The position numbers and the translations under genes were made by a program. Below, one piece after another: positions 45,598 to 54,830 of a stretch of DNA of 64,000 nucleotides. The notes under the pieces are model-generated. The model had not been told where the DNA came from. It searched no databases and saw nothing but the letters and a program-made list of their open reading frames with translations. Every line of letters starts with the position of its first letter. The stretch's first letter is position 1. Source of the stretch: Thermoplasmata archaeon (GTDB taxonomy: Archaea > Thermoplasmatota > Thermoplasmata > Thermoplasmatales > GCA-001856825); assembly GCA_023256475.1 (NCBI GenBank), contig JAGDXP010000024.1, positions 24,070 through 88,069 of the forward strand, given 5' to 3'.

Positions 45598-47421
45598 TTA
45601 CTCCTTCTCTTCCTTTTCTTCTGTGTTCTTTGACTTTCCCCTCTTCGAAGCTACATAAGCAACGGGTACTGCTATTATTATAATAACAACAACAGCAATG
45701 ATCGCAATTGTCATTCCGGAAATTCCTGGAGTGGATGTGGTGGTATTATTGTGGGAAGATGTAGTGGTAGTGGTTGTCGTGGATGTTGTTGAAGGTACGC
45801 TTATTGATAGGAGATTTATTATACCAATTGGGGTATCAGTGGTCTTGAACCCCGTTATCTTCTGCGAATTGTATGCATAGTAATTACCGATATCACCAAT
45901 TGGAACCATTGGAACCTGGTTTGCAATTATATACTGCGCCTTGAACAGGAGGTTAAGCATTCCAGTATAGTTTGTTGTCATGGTGAATGTTTCGTTCAAT
46001 ATTTGGTTAACTGTAGCATTTGACCAGTGAGTAATATGTTTGTCCCAGAAGCTTTTGTAACTATATAGGTCCCATAGCACGTACCATGGATTTGAAAAGG
46101 ACGGTGTTGCTCCGAAGTAGCTCAATTGTGTCCAATTCTTTGTTGCAAATATGTCTGTAGCCCATGTACCTATGGGTATTACTGAATATGTGACTGAGAA
46201 TCCTATGGATGACAGATCGTTGGTTATTAATGATGCGGCAGTCATCCAATCCGATATGTCTGGCTCTATTATGGTTAGCTTAACGAGGGTTCCATTTGGG
46301 TAATACCAGAATCCGCCTTTCTGAACCAACCCTGCCATCTTGAAGTAATTTATTGCTTGTGTTGTATTGTAGTGATAATATGGCAAATTAGGTGCCCACC
46401 ATGAGTAATTTGTCCATGGTTCTCCACCAAATGATGGTGTTCCTCCAATTCCATCTTCGGCTTTCTGCATTATTTCCGTCTTATTAATAGCATAAGCTAG
46501 GCCGATCCTAAAATCAGTGTTATTGAATGGGGCTACTTGTGTGTTATCCCATAGGAAGTATCCCCAAGGCATCTTATATATCACGTTGACCACATTTGGC
46601 ATTGACTTAAGTGCATAATAATCGCTTATGGCTGGATACTCTGCATCAATTTGTCCGTTTTCAAATGACAATGTCATAGAAGAGGTTGATTTGAATGGCT
46701 CGATTATGAGTGTTGCAACATGTGGACTTCCAAGCCAGAAGTGTGTGTTTGCTGTAAATGTTAATGCAGATTCAGTAACAGATTGAAGCAGGAAAGGACC
46801 TGCCTGAATTTCATGTCCAATATCAAGGTTTGTATATGAACCGATCTGTGAAATGTTCTGAACGTAGGTTCCCCATACTGCTGGTATTATAGGCTGTGTT
46901 GAAATGTATGTTAATGCCATAACTGTTGGAGATGTGAGGGTGAATTGTACTGTGTCGTTGTTCAATGCAACTACACTCTTAAGGAATTTATGCACACCAT
47001 AGGCATCCAGTGTAGTATTGGTTGTTATCACCTTGAATGTGAATACTACATCATTCGCAGTAATCGGACCTACTTCCGTTGTACCATTGAACCATTCTGC
47101 ATTTGGATTCAAGTAGAATGTGTAAACCGTTCCATTAGAATTCACTGAATAGTTCTCTGCCAAATATGGAACCAGGCTACCATCCGATAGTGAGTACAGA
47201 AGTGTTGGGTACATAATTCCTGTTGCTTCTCCCTCAAGATTTGTAGCAGTCAATGGATTCAGAGATGTTACCGGAGTTGATACTGGCGTGCCCCAAATAA
47301 AGGTTCCTGTTGGTGCTGACTGTGCGTGCACGGGCAGCATAAACGCCATTGGAACCAATATCATGAGGCCGACCGCCAAAAAACTAAGCAATACTTTCTC
47401 CCTTTTATTAAATTTTAACAT
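45598..47421 (-). CDS. Extracellular solute-binding protein, family 5 (peptide/oligosaccharide ABC transporter)
   Basis: A 607-residue binding protein: signal region VLLSFLAVGLMILVPMAFML, family-5 segments ENYSVNSNGTVYTFYLNPNA and DFRIGLAYAINKTEIMQKAEDG, then a Thr/Ser-rich linker (TTSTTTTTTTSSHNN) and a C-terminal membrane helix with a charged tail. This anchored layout is usual for archaeal binding proteins. The matching permease and ATPase genes lie 4.5 kb away on the other strand (51972-55808); binding of muropeptides or anhydro-muropeptides is inference from the cluster. Confidence 0.85.
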   Translation of the reverse strand: MLKFNKREKVLLSFLAVGLMILVPMAFMLPVHAQSAPTGTFIWGTPVSTPVTSLNPLTATNLEGEATGIMYPTLLYSLSDGSLVPYLAENYSVNSNGTVYTFYLNPNAEWFNGTTEVGPITANDVVFTFKVITTNTTLDAYGVHKFLKSVVALNNDTVQFTLTSPTVMALTYISTQPIIPAVWGTYVQNISQIGSYTNLDIGHEIQAGPFLLQSVTESALTFTANTHFWLGSPHVATLIIEPFKSTSSMTLSFENGQIDAEYPAISDYYALKSMPNVVNVIYKMPWGYFLWDNTQVAPFNNTDFRIGLAYAINKTEIMQKAEDGIGGTPSFGGEPWTNYSWWAPNLPYYHYNTTQAINYFKMAGLVQKGGFWYYPNGTLVKLTIIEPDISDWMTAASLITNDLSSIGFSVTYSVIPIGTWATDIFATKNWTQLSYFGATPSFSNPWYVLWDLYSYKSFWDKHITHWSNATVNQILNETFTMTTNYTGMLNLLFKAQYIIANQVPMVPIGDIGNYYAYNSQKITGFKTTDTPIGIINLLSISVPSTTSTTTTTTTSSHNNTTTSTPGISGMTIAIIAVVVIIIIAVPVAYVASKRGKSKNTEEKEEKE

Positions 47422-47584
47422 TTAGACACGCTCCAATCTTCATAATATAAAGTTATAATATAACATTTTGCATATAAGAATATGTTTTATTGCAAAAAAT
47501 TCCGCTAAACTCGCTTAAAATTTTTAATTTTTTTCTAAAATTTTTAACAAAAAAAATTATTTCTTTCAATATGATTAAGCTAGG

Positions 47585-48964
47585 ATGGATCTAATTGAAT
47601 TTTTTGAAAGAAAGAATATAAACTTCCTTAGTAAAAGAGAAGAGATGATTCCTTATGTAAAAGATGCTTCATACTTTCCAGGAAGTTTACCCAGGGCTGT
47701 TGTTTTACCCAAGGACGAAAATGAAATCTCTGAAGTCTTAAGTAAATGCAATGAAGAGAATGTTAAGGTTGTAACTAGGGGAGGTGGGACATCCCTAACT
47801 GGGTCATCAGCATCCATACAGGACTCCATTGTAATTAGCACATTGCGACTCAACAAAATATTGGATTTTTCTGGAGGTGACAGGTATGTGCACGCTCAGG
47901 CCGGCGTTAGAATCGATGATCTGAATGGATTCCTACAGTCCAAAGGATTTGTGTATCCGCCTGACCCTGCAAGCTCCTTGGCCTCTACAGTAGGAGGAAC
48001 TATATCCACAAATGCTGGGGGATTAAGGGGCACCTATTATGGTTCCACAAAGGAATGGGTTCTAGGTTTAGGTGTTGTACTTGCTGATGGAAAAATAATT
48101 AAGACTGGTGGCAAGGTTTTAAAGAGAAGTATTGGATACGATTTGACCTCGATCTTTATTGGTGCTGAAGGTACATTGGGAATTATCTATGATGCCTATC
48201 TTAAAATCGTTCCAAAAATAGAAAGGTTCCAAAGGTTACTGGCATTCTTTAATAAACCAGAGGATTTGGGTAAAGCAGTATTCCAATTAAAGGATAGAGG
48301 TCTGAACCCATTGGGGGCTGAATTTGCCGATAAAATTTCCATGAATATAATTTCAAGAATTTCCGGCATATCAATACCCTCTGGATCAGAGATGCTATTG
48401 ATATTGGATATTCCCATACAGGAAGTGAATGAATATGAGAAAGCTCTTAGCATAATAAAAGAAGTGAACCCAATTGACGTTAAGATTTTAAACCAAACTG
48501 AATCAGAGTTGGTCTATAAGGCACGCAAAGGCCTATATTCCGCGTTATTAAATGAAAGGGAAAGGGAGGGTGAGTTCATTATTATAGGGGATGTAGTGGT
48601 ACCCTCATCAGAAGTTCCAGAAAGCCTGAAGGAGATACAGGAATTGATTAAAAGATTCGGGTTAAAGACCTCTTTATTTGGCCACATTGGAGATGGGAAC
48701 ATTCACGCCAACATCTTTACCAATTTAAATTCAAAGGAAGAAATGGAAAAGGCTGAGAAATTTTTGGAAGAGTTGGGAGATGTTGCCCTAGCGCACCATG
48801 GATCTGTCTCAGCCGAACATGGAATCGGATATGAAAAGAAGAACTTGCTGATGAAGGAATTTATGTATAAGAATAGCCCTACTAACTTGGACCTCATGAA
48901 ATCCATAAAGAGGATTTTTGATCCCAACAATATATTGAATCCGGGGAAGGTATTTGATTTATGA
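47585..48964 (+). CDS. FAD-linked D-lactate/glycolate oxidase subunit (GlcD type)
   Basis: A 459-residue VAO-family flavoprotein: FAD site VVTRGGGTSLTGSSA and ASTVGGTISTNAGGLRGTYY, substrate/His region FGHIGDGNIHANIF, and C-terminal AEHGIGYEKK. D-lactate dehydrogenases and glycolate oxidases share this fold. The partner iron-sulfur subunit starts in the same stop (four-base overlap). MurQ releases D-lactate, so oxidation of that product is the likely job in this cluster. Confidence 0.85.
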   Translation: MDLIEFFERKNINFLSKREEMIPYVKDASYFPGSLPRAVVLPKDENEISEVLSKCNEENVKVVTRGGGTSLTGSSASIQDSIVISTLRLNKILDFSGGDRYVHAQAGVRIDDLNGFLQSKGFVYPPDPASSLASTVGGTISTNAGGLRGTYYGSTKEWVLGLGVVLADGKIIKTGGKVLKRSIGYDLTSIFIGAEGTLGIIYDAYLKIVPKIERFQRLLAFFNKPEDLGKAVFQLKDRGLNPLGAEFADKISMNIISRISGISIPSGSEMLLILDIPIQEVNEYEKALSIIKEVNPIDVKILNQTESELVYKARKGLYSALLNEREREGEFIIIGDVVVPSSEVPESLKEIQELIKRFGLKTSLFGHIGDGNIHANIFTNLNSKEEMEKAEKFLEELGDVALAHHGSVSAEHGIGYEKKNLLMKEFMYKNSPTNLDLMKSIKRIFDPNNILNPGKVFDL

Positions 48965-50133
48965 AGGAAAGTTTAGATAATTATATATCAAGATGTATTA
49001 ACTGTGGCTTCTGCGAGGCTGTTTGTCCTACGCTGGATGCCGCTGACTTCCAGGCATATTACGGTGCGAGGGGGAGGGTAAACTTAGCTAAGGAGTTCCT
49101 CAATAGCAGTTTAAGCGAAGACTCGGTAATTAACTCTTTCAATTCATGCCTTCATTGCAATGCATGCCTTGCAGTTTGCCCAGCTGGAATCAGTGCTGGA
49201 GAGATCTCTGAGCAAATGAAATTCTTAGCGAAGAGGAAAGATCCATTAGCTATTTTCATCGCCAGAAACATAATCAAATACGGAGACCCCCTGAACATAG
49301 GAAAAAGAGCAACATTCTGGAGCAGGGGTCTGAAATTCAATGATAGTTCAGAATATCTATTGTATACGGCAAGGATGTATCAGCTCATGCCCTATAACTC
49401 CGCCGTAAGTATATTGAGGAAAAAATTCGGTAACGGCATATTAAAGGTATTTTCCAATATTATGAGGGAAATTGGGTTCAGCGGTGCGCTGTTGGCACCT
49501 TTTGTAGAGCGCAAGAAAATTGAGGAATTCAATAGCATTCTTATAAACATCTATAAATTGATCACTGATTCCGGAGTTGAGGTTAGATATCTTGGAGAAG
49601 ATGAACCATATTCTGGCGCGATGCTTCTTGAATTAGGGTTCAAGGAAGAGTTTAATGAGTATGCCAATTGGCTTGTAAACTTCTTCAAATCAAAGGGAGT
49701 TAAAAAGATAATAACAATAGATCCCCATACTTACACTCTATTGAAATTTCAGATAAAGGAGTACGTTGATTTCCCATTCGAGGTGATTTTTTACCTAGAC
49801 TTAGTCAAAAAAGAGGTCAAATTCAATGGATCTATAACAATACATCAGGCTTGTCACCTTGAGAGGTATGGTGAGAAATATAGGAAATATAACGAAATTC
49901 TCAGTGGAACTAGAATAATATATCCATACCACTTCAATGAAAAAACTCTCTGCTGTGGAGGGCCAGATGAAGTCTTGTTTCCGGATATGACGGATAAAAT
50001 TGCTGACAGGAGGTACCAGGAGCTAAAGTCAACCAATGCCGATTACATATTGACTATGTGTCCCATCTGCTATGTAAATCTAAAGAAAGATGATAAGGTC
50101 ATAGACATTTCTCAATTCATTTCTAATTTCTAG
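48961..50133 (+). CDS. Iron-sulfur subunit of D-lactate oxidase (GlcF/CCG-domain type)
   Basis: A 390-residue protein with two ferredoxin-like cysteine sets, CINCGFCEAVCPTLDA and CLHCNACLAVCPAGI, for two [4Fe-4S] clusters, and C-terminal CCG-domain motifs HQACHLERYG, TLCCGGPDEVL and MCPICYVNL. It would carry electrons from the flavoprotein to the quinone pool. Overlaps the GlcD-type gene by four bases; its 3' end overlaps the convergent carboxypeptidase by 11 bases. Confidence 0.88.
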   Translation: MKESLDNYISRCINCGFCEAVCPTLDAADFQAYYGARGRVNLAKEFLNSSLSEDSVINSFNSCLHCNACLAVCPAGISAGEISEQMKFLAKRKDPLAIFIARNIIKYGDPLNIGKRATFWSRGLKFNDSSEYLLYTARMYQLMPYNSAVSILRKKFGNGILKVFSNIMREIGFSGALLAPFVERKKIEEFNSILINIYKLITDSGVEVRYLGEDEPYSGAMLLELGFKEEFNEYANWLVNFFKSKGVKKIITIDPHTYTLLKFQIKEYVDFPFEVIFYLDLVKKEVKFNGSITIHQACHLERYGEKYRKYNEILSGTRIIYPYHFNEKTLCCGGPDEVLFPDMTDKIADRRYQELKSTNADYILTMCPICYVNLKKDDKVIDISQFISNF

Positions 50134-51127
50134 TTAAGATCTTTTTGAGAAGTCTGTCCAAAACCTCCTGCCTTTCCTCGGTTGTTTCCTTTCCATATGC
50201 GATCATGGAAAATGTAATACCTTTTCTCAAGGAGACTCCCGTTAGTGAACTGATATATCTTATTGTGCCTGTCTTAGCGTGTACCTCATAATCCACAATT
50301 TCCTCCAGCCTGTTTAGAAGGGTTCCCTTTCCAGGCTCAGGGAAATAGCTAACAAATTCCAAATCCCCCCTGTAAATTTTCCACATTAAATTTGATAGCT
50401 CGAAAGTGGAAAAAAGATTTGTTCTAGAGAGGCCGGATCCATCCCTGACTTCAAATTCCAATGGGTCTAAGCCTAATTTTATCAGAAAATTCCCAACATT
50501 ACCAGCTGCTCCTATCCAATCTCTTTGCCTATTATCATGCCAGGCAGCATATCTCATTAAAAGCTCGGCAGAGAAGTTGCATGATATGTTTAATATATGG
50601 GAGATGACATCTTTCAGCTTTATTTCTCTGGTAATTATATTATAATTATTGCTTGAGTTCTCAGAAGAATCTGATGATATTCTTGACAAGTTGAATTCAT
50701 TTTCCAAAAGCGACTCCATGGACTCTTCACCTTTGTGGCTACCCCCTAAGCAATTTTCATCTAATGTGAAAGGTTCGATGGGGGCACCATAACAGTATCT
50801 CATATCTCCAACCATCCAGTCTGGATGATATTTTTCGTCTGAAATCATATGATTATGATAATTCACAAACTTCAGTTTATCAATATTCCTTGACAACAGT
50901 TTCTCGAATTCTGATTTTGAAAAAATAAAGAGAGGATCCCCATATATTTGCAACACCTCTCCGTCGATCCTGAAATGTGTTCGTAAAATTTTATCCTTCC
51001 CAAGCACTTTATAAGAATAATACGTAGAAGGTATTTTCATATTGGATGCTGGTGGCAACAGCATATGATAATTCTCTCCATCAATCAAATTTCCTTCTGA
51101 ATCCCTTATTGCATATGATATTAACAT
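50123..51127 (-). CDS. PBP4-like D-alanyl-D-alanine carboxypeptidase (S13 fold), cytoplasmic
   Basis: A 334-residue penicillin-binding-fold peptidase with all three active-site motifs of family S13: SxxK in LPPASNMKIPSTYY, SxN in NISCNFSAELLMR, and KTG in VHAKTGTIRY. It is shorter than bacterial PBP4 and has no signal peptide, so it should act on imported wall peptides in the cytoplasm. Likely removes terminal D-Ala from stem peptides; endopeptidase action is also possible. Divergent from the amidotransferase gene. Confidence 0.8.
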   Translation of the reverse strand: MLISYAIRDSEGNLIDGENYHMLLPPASNMKIPSTYYSYKVLGKDKILRTHFRIDGEVLQIYGDPLFIFSKSEFEKLLSRNIDKLKFVNYHNHMISDEKYHPDWMVGDMRYCYGAPIEPFTLDENCLGGSHKGEESMESLLENEFNLSRISSDSSENSSNNYNIITREIKLKDVISHILNISCNFSAELLMRYAAWHDNRQRDWIGAAGNVGNFLIKLGLDPLEFEVRDGSGLSRTNLFSTFELSNLMWKIYRGDLEFVSYFPEPGKGTLLNRLEEIVDYEVHAKTGTIRYISSLTGVSLRKGITFSMIAYGKETTEERQEVLDRLLKKILTRN

Positions 51128-51183
51128 TGAATGTTAAAGTCATCATACTTTAAGTAATTATACAGATTGTTCATAACTTATCT

Positions 51184-51915
51184 ATGTGCAGAATGTTCAT
51201 GTTAAATGGAGACTTTTCTGAAAATTTCCATGAAATCTTCAAAGTTTCTAAGTCTATTTCCTGCAGTGATCCGCTCCATATAACTTCTGATAGCTTGCCT
51301 AAGGACCATAAGGATGGTTGGGGGTTCGTAAATTTGACCAGTGACCATATTGCCCATTTCAGAACCTCTGATCCCCTCTGTGATTCCAGTGAACCACAGG
51401 TGAATAACGGCCACCTGATATTCCATATGAGAAATGCAGCACCAAATGAGCCCATGGGTATTCACAATTCACACCCATTTCACATTTCTACTGAAGAGGG
51501 AGATTTTTATCTTGCTCATAACGGATGGTTTGATAAGGAGAAGATTGCAAATTTCATAGGCCTTAAAGGGTATGCTTCGGAAAATGATTCTTTAATATTT
51601 CTAAGATTTTTAGCCTCAAGGCATGGCGATCTACAACACAAGATCAGAGAATCCATAGACATTTCACTCAAGATGGGATTTATAAAAAGCACAGCCAATC
51701 TCATGATTTTATTTGTCGATAAAAAGGGAAAACCATCAATGTTTTCCATCACAGAGGCTTCACCTACCAGCAATTATGGCAAATACCAGGAACTGTATAG
51801 ATTAGAAAATGAAAAATGGACAGGGATTTTTTCCAGCAGCTTTATGGAATTTTCAGAAATTAAAAAATTAGGTAAAATTTCCAAATTGGAAAGGGGTTTA
51901 ATTTATGAAATTTAA
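51184..51915 (+). CDS. Class II glutamine amidotransferase-like protein (YafJ type)
   Basis: A 243-residue Ntn hydrolase. The nucleophile Cys is residue 2 (MCRMFMLNGDF), and HMRNAAPNEPMGIHNSHPFH and FYLAHNGWFD match the glutamine site of the YafJ/EgtC group. It lacks a fused synthetase domain. In this neighbourhood it may remove or transfer an amide on wall peptides (isoglutamine, amidated DAP), but that is speculative. First gene of a plus-strand run followed by the dpp genes. Confidence 0.7.
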   Translation: MCRMFMLNGDFSENFHEIFKVSKSISCSDPLHITSDSLPKDHKDGWGFVNLTSDHIAHFRTSDPLCDSSEPQVNNGHLIFHMRNAAPNEPMGIHNSHPFHISTEEGDFYLAHNGWFDKEKIANFIGLKGYASENDSLIFLRFLASRHGDLQHKIRESIDISLKMGFIKSTANLMILFVDKKGKPSMFSITEASPTSNYGKYQELYRLENEKWTGIFSSSFMEFSEIKKLGKISKLERGLIYEI

Positions 51916-51971
51916 TTATTAAAGGCTCTCAATTGATAAATTTATTATGCAATATTCCCATCAAGATTTGT

Positions 51972-52970
51972 ATGGTGACTCTGGGCTATGTAATAAGACG
52001 ATTTATATATATGTTGATAACACTTTTTGTTGCCATCACATTAAATTTTCTCCTTCCCAGAATGGTTCCAGGAAATCCTGCATTGCTGATACTTATCACA
52101 AAATACGCAGGTAATTTTAATCCAAATCAGCTAAAACTAATAGAAAGTGAATTGAATTTAAGAGGAACTCTGTGGCAGCAATATATTGGTTATTGGAATG
52201 ACCTATTACATGGAAATCTTGGACCTTCATACTATTTTTATCCAGAAACTGTCAATCAGATAATCGCAAGCAGGCTCCCATGGACCCTCTTTCTTCTGGG
52301 CACTGCAATGTTGATTTCAGTTATTATTGGCGTTATAATAGGATCCTATTCTGGATGGAAAAGAGGGTTGTCCGATAACCTCCTCCAGGCGGTTTCCATT
52401 GGTCTCACATCGCTCCCCTATTTCTGGTTGGCGCTTATCTTCCAGTTAGTTTTTGCAGTTATGATAACCATAAATGGAAGGCACCTATTTCCTGTGGCCC
52501 AAGCTTACAGCATAACCGTAACACCAGGATTAAACCTTCCCTTCATTGAGTCGGTACTTTGGCATTCAACTCTGCCCATAATTACCCTGGTAATAACAAC
52601 GTTCCCAGGTTTTGCCCTTTTAATGAGAAATACAGTTGTTACTGTACTGGATGAAGATTATCTCCTCTTAGCAAAAGCTAAGGGGCTCTCCATAAAGACC
52701 ATTAGAAAGAGATATGTGAATAAAAATGCGATGCTCCCAGTTACAACCAGCATTGCACTTGCATTTGCCAGCATAGTAGGTGGAGCTTTCCTCGTAGAAG
52801 AGGTATTTTCATATCCGGGGATAGGTTATGCCTTGTATACTGCTGTAACAGTTAGTGACTATCCGCTAATTGAAGGGATATTCCTCATTATAACCCTTAC
52901 AGTAATATTGGCGAATTTTGCAGTTGATTTGATTTATGCTTATCTAGATCCAAGGGTGGTTTTGAAATGA
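51972..52970 (+). CDS. ABC transporter permease (DppB type)
   Basis: A polytopic permease of ~332 aa: N-terminal YVIRRFIYMLITLFVAI, the first loop PRMVPGNPALLI, and the EAA-like cytoplasmic loop LAKAKGLSIKTIRKRYVNKN. The ATG at 51972 is chosen; a TATA-like TTTATTATG at 51938-51946 lies 26-34 bases before it, giving a leaderless start, while the upstream TTG at 51933 is not supported. Four-base overlap with the DppC-type gene. Confidence 0.88.
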   Translation: MVTLGYVIRRFIYMLITLFVAITLNFLLPRMVPGNPALLILITKYAGNFNPNQLKLIESELNLRGTLWQQYIGYWNDLLHGNLGPSYYFYPETVNQIIASRLPWTLFLLGTAMLISVIIGVIIGSYSGWKRGLSDNLLQAVSIGLTSLPYFWLALIFQLVFAVMITINGRHLFPVAQAYSITVTPGLNLPFIESVLWHSTLPIITLVITTFPGFALLMRNTVVTVLDEDYLLLAKAKGLSIKTIRKRYVNKNAMLPVTTSIALAFASIVGGAFLVEEVFSYPGIGYALYTAVTVSDYPLIEGIFLIITLTVILANFAVDLIYAYLDPRVVLK

Positions 52971-53863
52971 GTGATAGAGAAGCAGAAGTTCTTAAAATAT
53001 TGAAAAGTTCATCGCAGATCAGTAGATTCAAGGAATTCTTGAAGAAAATGCTACATCACAGGAAGGCCTTGGCGGGCTTAATAATATTGTTTTCTCTTGT
53101 ATTGATTGCAGTAGTAGGATATTTTGCTGCACCTTACAATCCATTCAGCACTAATGCACCTCCCTTTCAACCGCCCACTAGACAGCATCTTCTAGGTACT
53201 GATTACCTAGGCGAAGATGTGCTTTCATGGTTCCTTATAGGTACTGGAACCTCCCTATTTGTGGGATTTAGCATTGCCATAATTTCGGCTTTCATAGGTG
53301 TTTTGGTGGGTGTAACGGCAGGATATTTTGGAGGGCAAGTGGATAATGTACTAATGAGGATAGTTGATGTTCTCCTAGTTATACCGGGTTTTCCCCTGCT
53401 AGTAATACTTTCTGCATTCTTGCCACCAACGCTCGAAACCACAATCATCGTATTATCCATTCTTTCCTGGCCATTCCTTTCCAGGGTCATTAGATCACAA
53501 ACACTATCGTTAAAACAGAGGCAGTATGTGCTGGCTTCCAAATTGTCCGGATTATCCGGATTTCAAATAATTTTCAGAGATATTATACCTAACCTCATAC
53601 CAATCATTTTCATAAATGTGATTTTCTTGGCAGTTGCAGGTGTTGTGGCTCAGGCAGGTCTTGCATTCTTTGGCCTGGGAGACTTGAGATCAGTGAATTG
53701 GGGAACCATGCTCTACTGGTTTGAAGCCGAAGATGGTATTGTTTACAATGCCTGGTGGTGGCTAATTCCTCCTGGACTCGGAATCGTGGCATTAGGAATT
53801 GGAGCAAACTTCCTTGGGAATGCCGTGTATGAGCTTACTCAACCTTCTAGGGGTGGTCAGTGA
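52967..53863 (+). CDS. ABC transporter permease (DppC type)
   Basis: A 298-residue permease with six predicted helices, the family segment PPTRQHLLGTDYLGEDVLSW and the EAA loop YVLASKLSGLSGFQIIFRDI. Second gene of the importer operon, overlapped at both ends with neighbours (ATGA contacts). With DppB-, D- and F-type partners and the family-5 binding protein it forms a complete peptide-type importer. Confidence 0.9.
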   Translation: MSDREAEVLKILKSSSQISRFKEFLKKMLHHRKALAGLIILFSLVLIAVVGYFAAPYNPFSTNAPPFQPPTRQHLLGTDYLGEDVLSWFLIGTGTSLFVGFSIAIISAFIGVLVGVTAGYFGGQVDNVLMRIVDVLLVIPGFPLLVILSAFLPPTLETTIIVLSILSWPFLSRVIRSQTLSLKQRQYVLASKLSGLSGFQIIFRDIIPNLIPIIFINVIFLAVAGVVAQAGLAFFGLGDLRSVNWGTMLYWFEAEDGIVYNAWWWLIPPGLGIVALGIGANFLGNAVYELTQPSRGGQ

Positions 53864-54825
53864 TGCCCGAACCCCTCCTGGAGGTTAAGAACATTCAGGT
53901 GGAATACAGATCGAAGGATAGAGTTGTGAAGGCGGTCAGGGGGGTAAACCTCAGGATCAATAAAAGGGAGATAATAGGAATAGTTGGAGAGAGCGGGTGC
54001 GGTAAATCAACCCTGGCCATGACTTTCTTGAAGCTTGTGGATATCCCCGGGAAGATAACCTCCGGTGAAATAATATACCATGGTAAAACGGACATTGATG
54101 TCCTAAAACTCAAACCATCTGCGTTGAGAAAATACAGATGGAAGGAAGTTTCAATGATATTCCAAGGAAGCATGAATGCTCTCAATCCTGTAACCAGGAT
54201 TGAGGAGCAGATTATGGATACCATGATAGAACACGGATACGAACAGGAAACTGCCATGAAAAGGGTTGATGAACTATTGAGAATTGCCGGGCTTAATCCT
54301 TCTTTAAAACGATCGTTTCCCCATGAACTCAGTGGAGGAATGAAACAGAGGGTCAACATAGCCATTTCCCTTGCGTGTGAACCCTCGCTGGTAATTGCCG
54401 ATGAAGCTACAACTGCACTGGATGTGGTAGTTCAAAGACAGATTATGGCAAGGCTCTTGAAATTGAGGGATGAGCTTGGTATATCCTTAGTGTTTATCAC
54501 GCATGACATATCTCTGGTTGCCAACATTGCTGATAGAGTTTATGTCATGTACGCAGGAAAAATTGTGGAAAATGGACCTGTAAAGGAGATATTCCACAAT
54601 CCAAAGCATCCCTATACCATTGCACTCCTAAATTCAATTCCAAGCATTAACAGGGATAAGAAAATAAAGGGTATTCCTGGGACACCACCAGACCTTTCTA
54701 AACCTATTAATGGATGTCCATTTGCACCAAGGTGCAGCAAGGCTTTTGATAAATGCCATGAAATTGAGCCTGATTTGATATCAATAGGGCAGGATCATGA
54801 AGTATCATGCCACTTATATGGGTGA
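53863..54825 (+). CDS. ABC transporter ATP-binding protein (DppD type)
   Basis: A ~320-residue ATPase: Walker A GIVGESGCGKST, signature ELSGGMKQRVNIAIS, Walker B LVIADEATTALD, and the C-terminal oligopeptide-type extension with HPYTIALLNSIPS and two cysteines (CPFAPRC) typical of DppD/F. Start ATG at 53863 shares bases with the stop of the permease gene. Confidence 0.92.
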   Translation: MPEPLLEVKNIQVEYRSKDRVVKAVRGVNLRINKREIIGIVGESGCGKSTLAMTFLKLVDIPGKITSGEIIYHGKTDIDVLKLKPSALRKYRWKEVSMIFQGSMNALNPVTRIEEQIMDTMIEHGYEQETAMKRVDELLRIAGLNPSLKRSFPHELSGGMKQRVNIAISLACEPSLVIADEATTALDVVVQRQIMARLLKLRDELGISLVFITHDISLVANIADRVYVMYAGKIVENGPVKEIFHNPKHPYTIALLNSIPSINRDKKIKGIPGTPPDLSKPINGCPFAPRCSKAFDKCHEIEPDLISIGQDHEVSCHLYG

Positions 54826-54830
54826 TAAGA

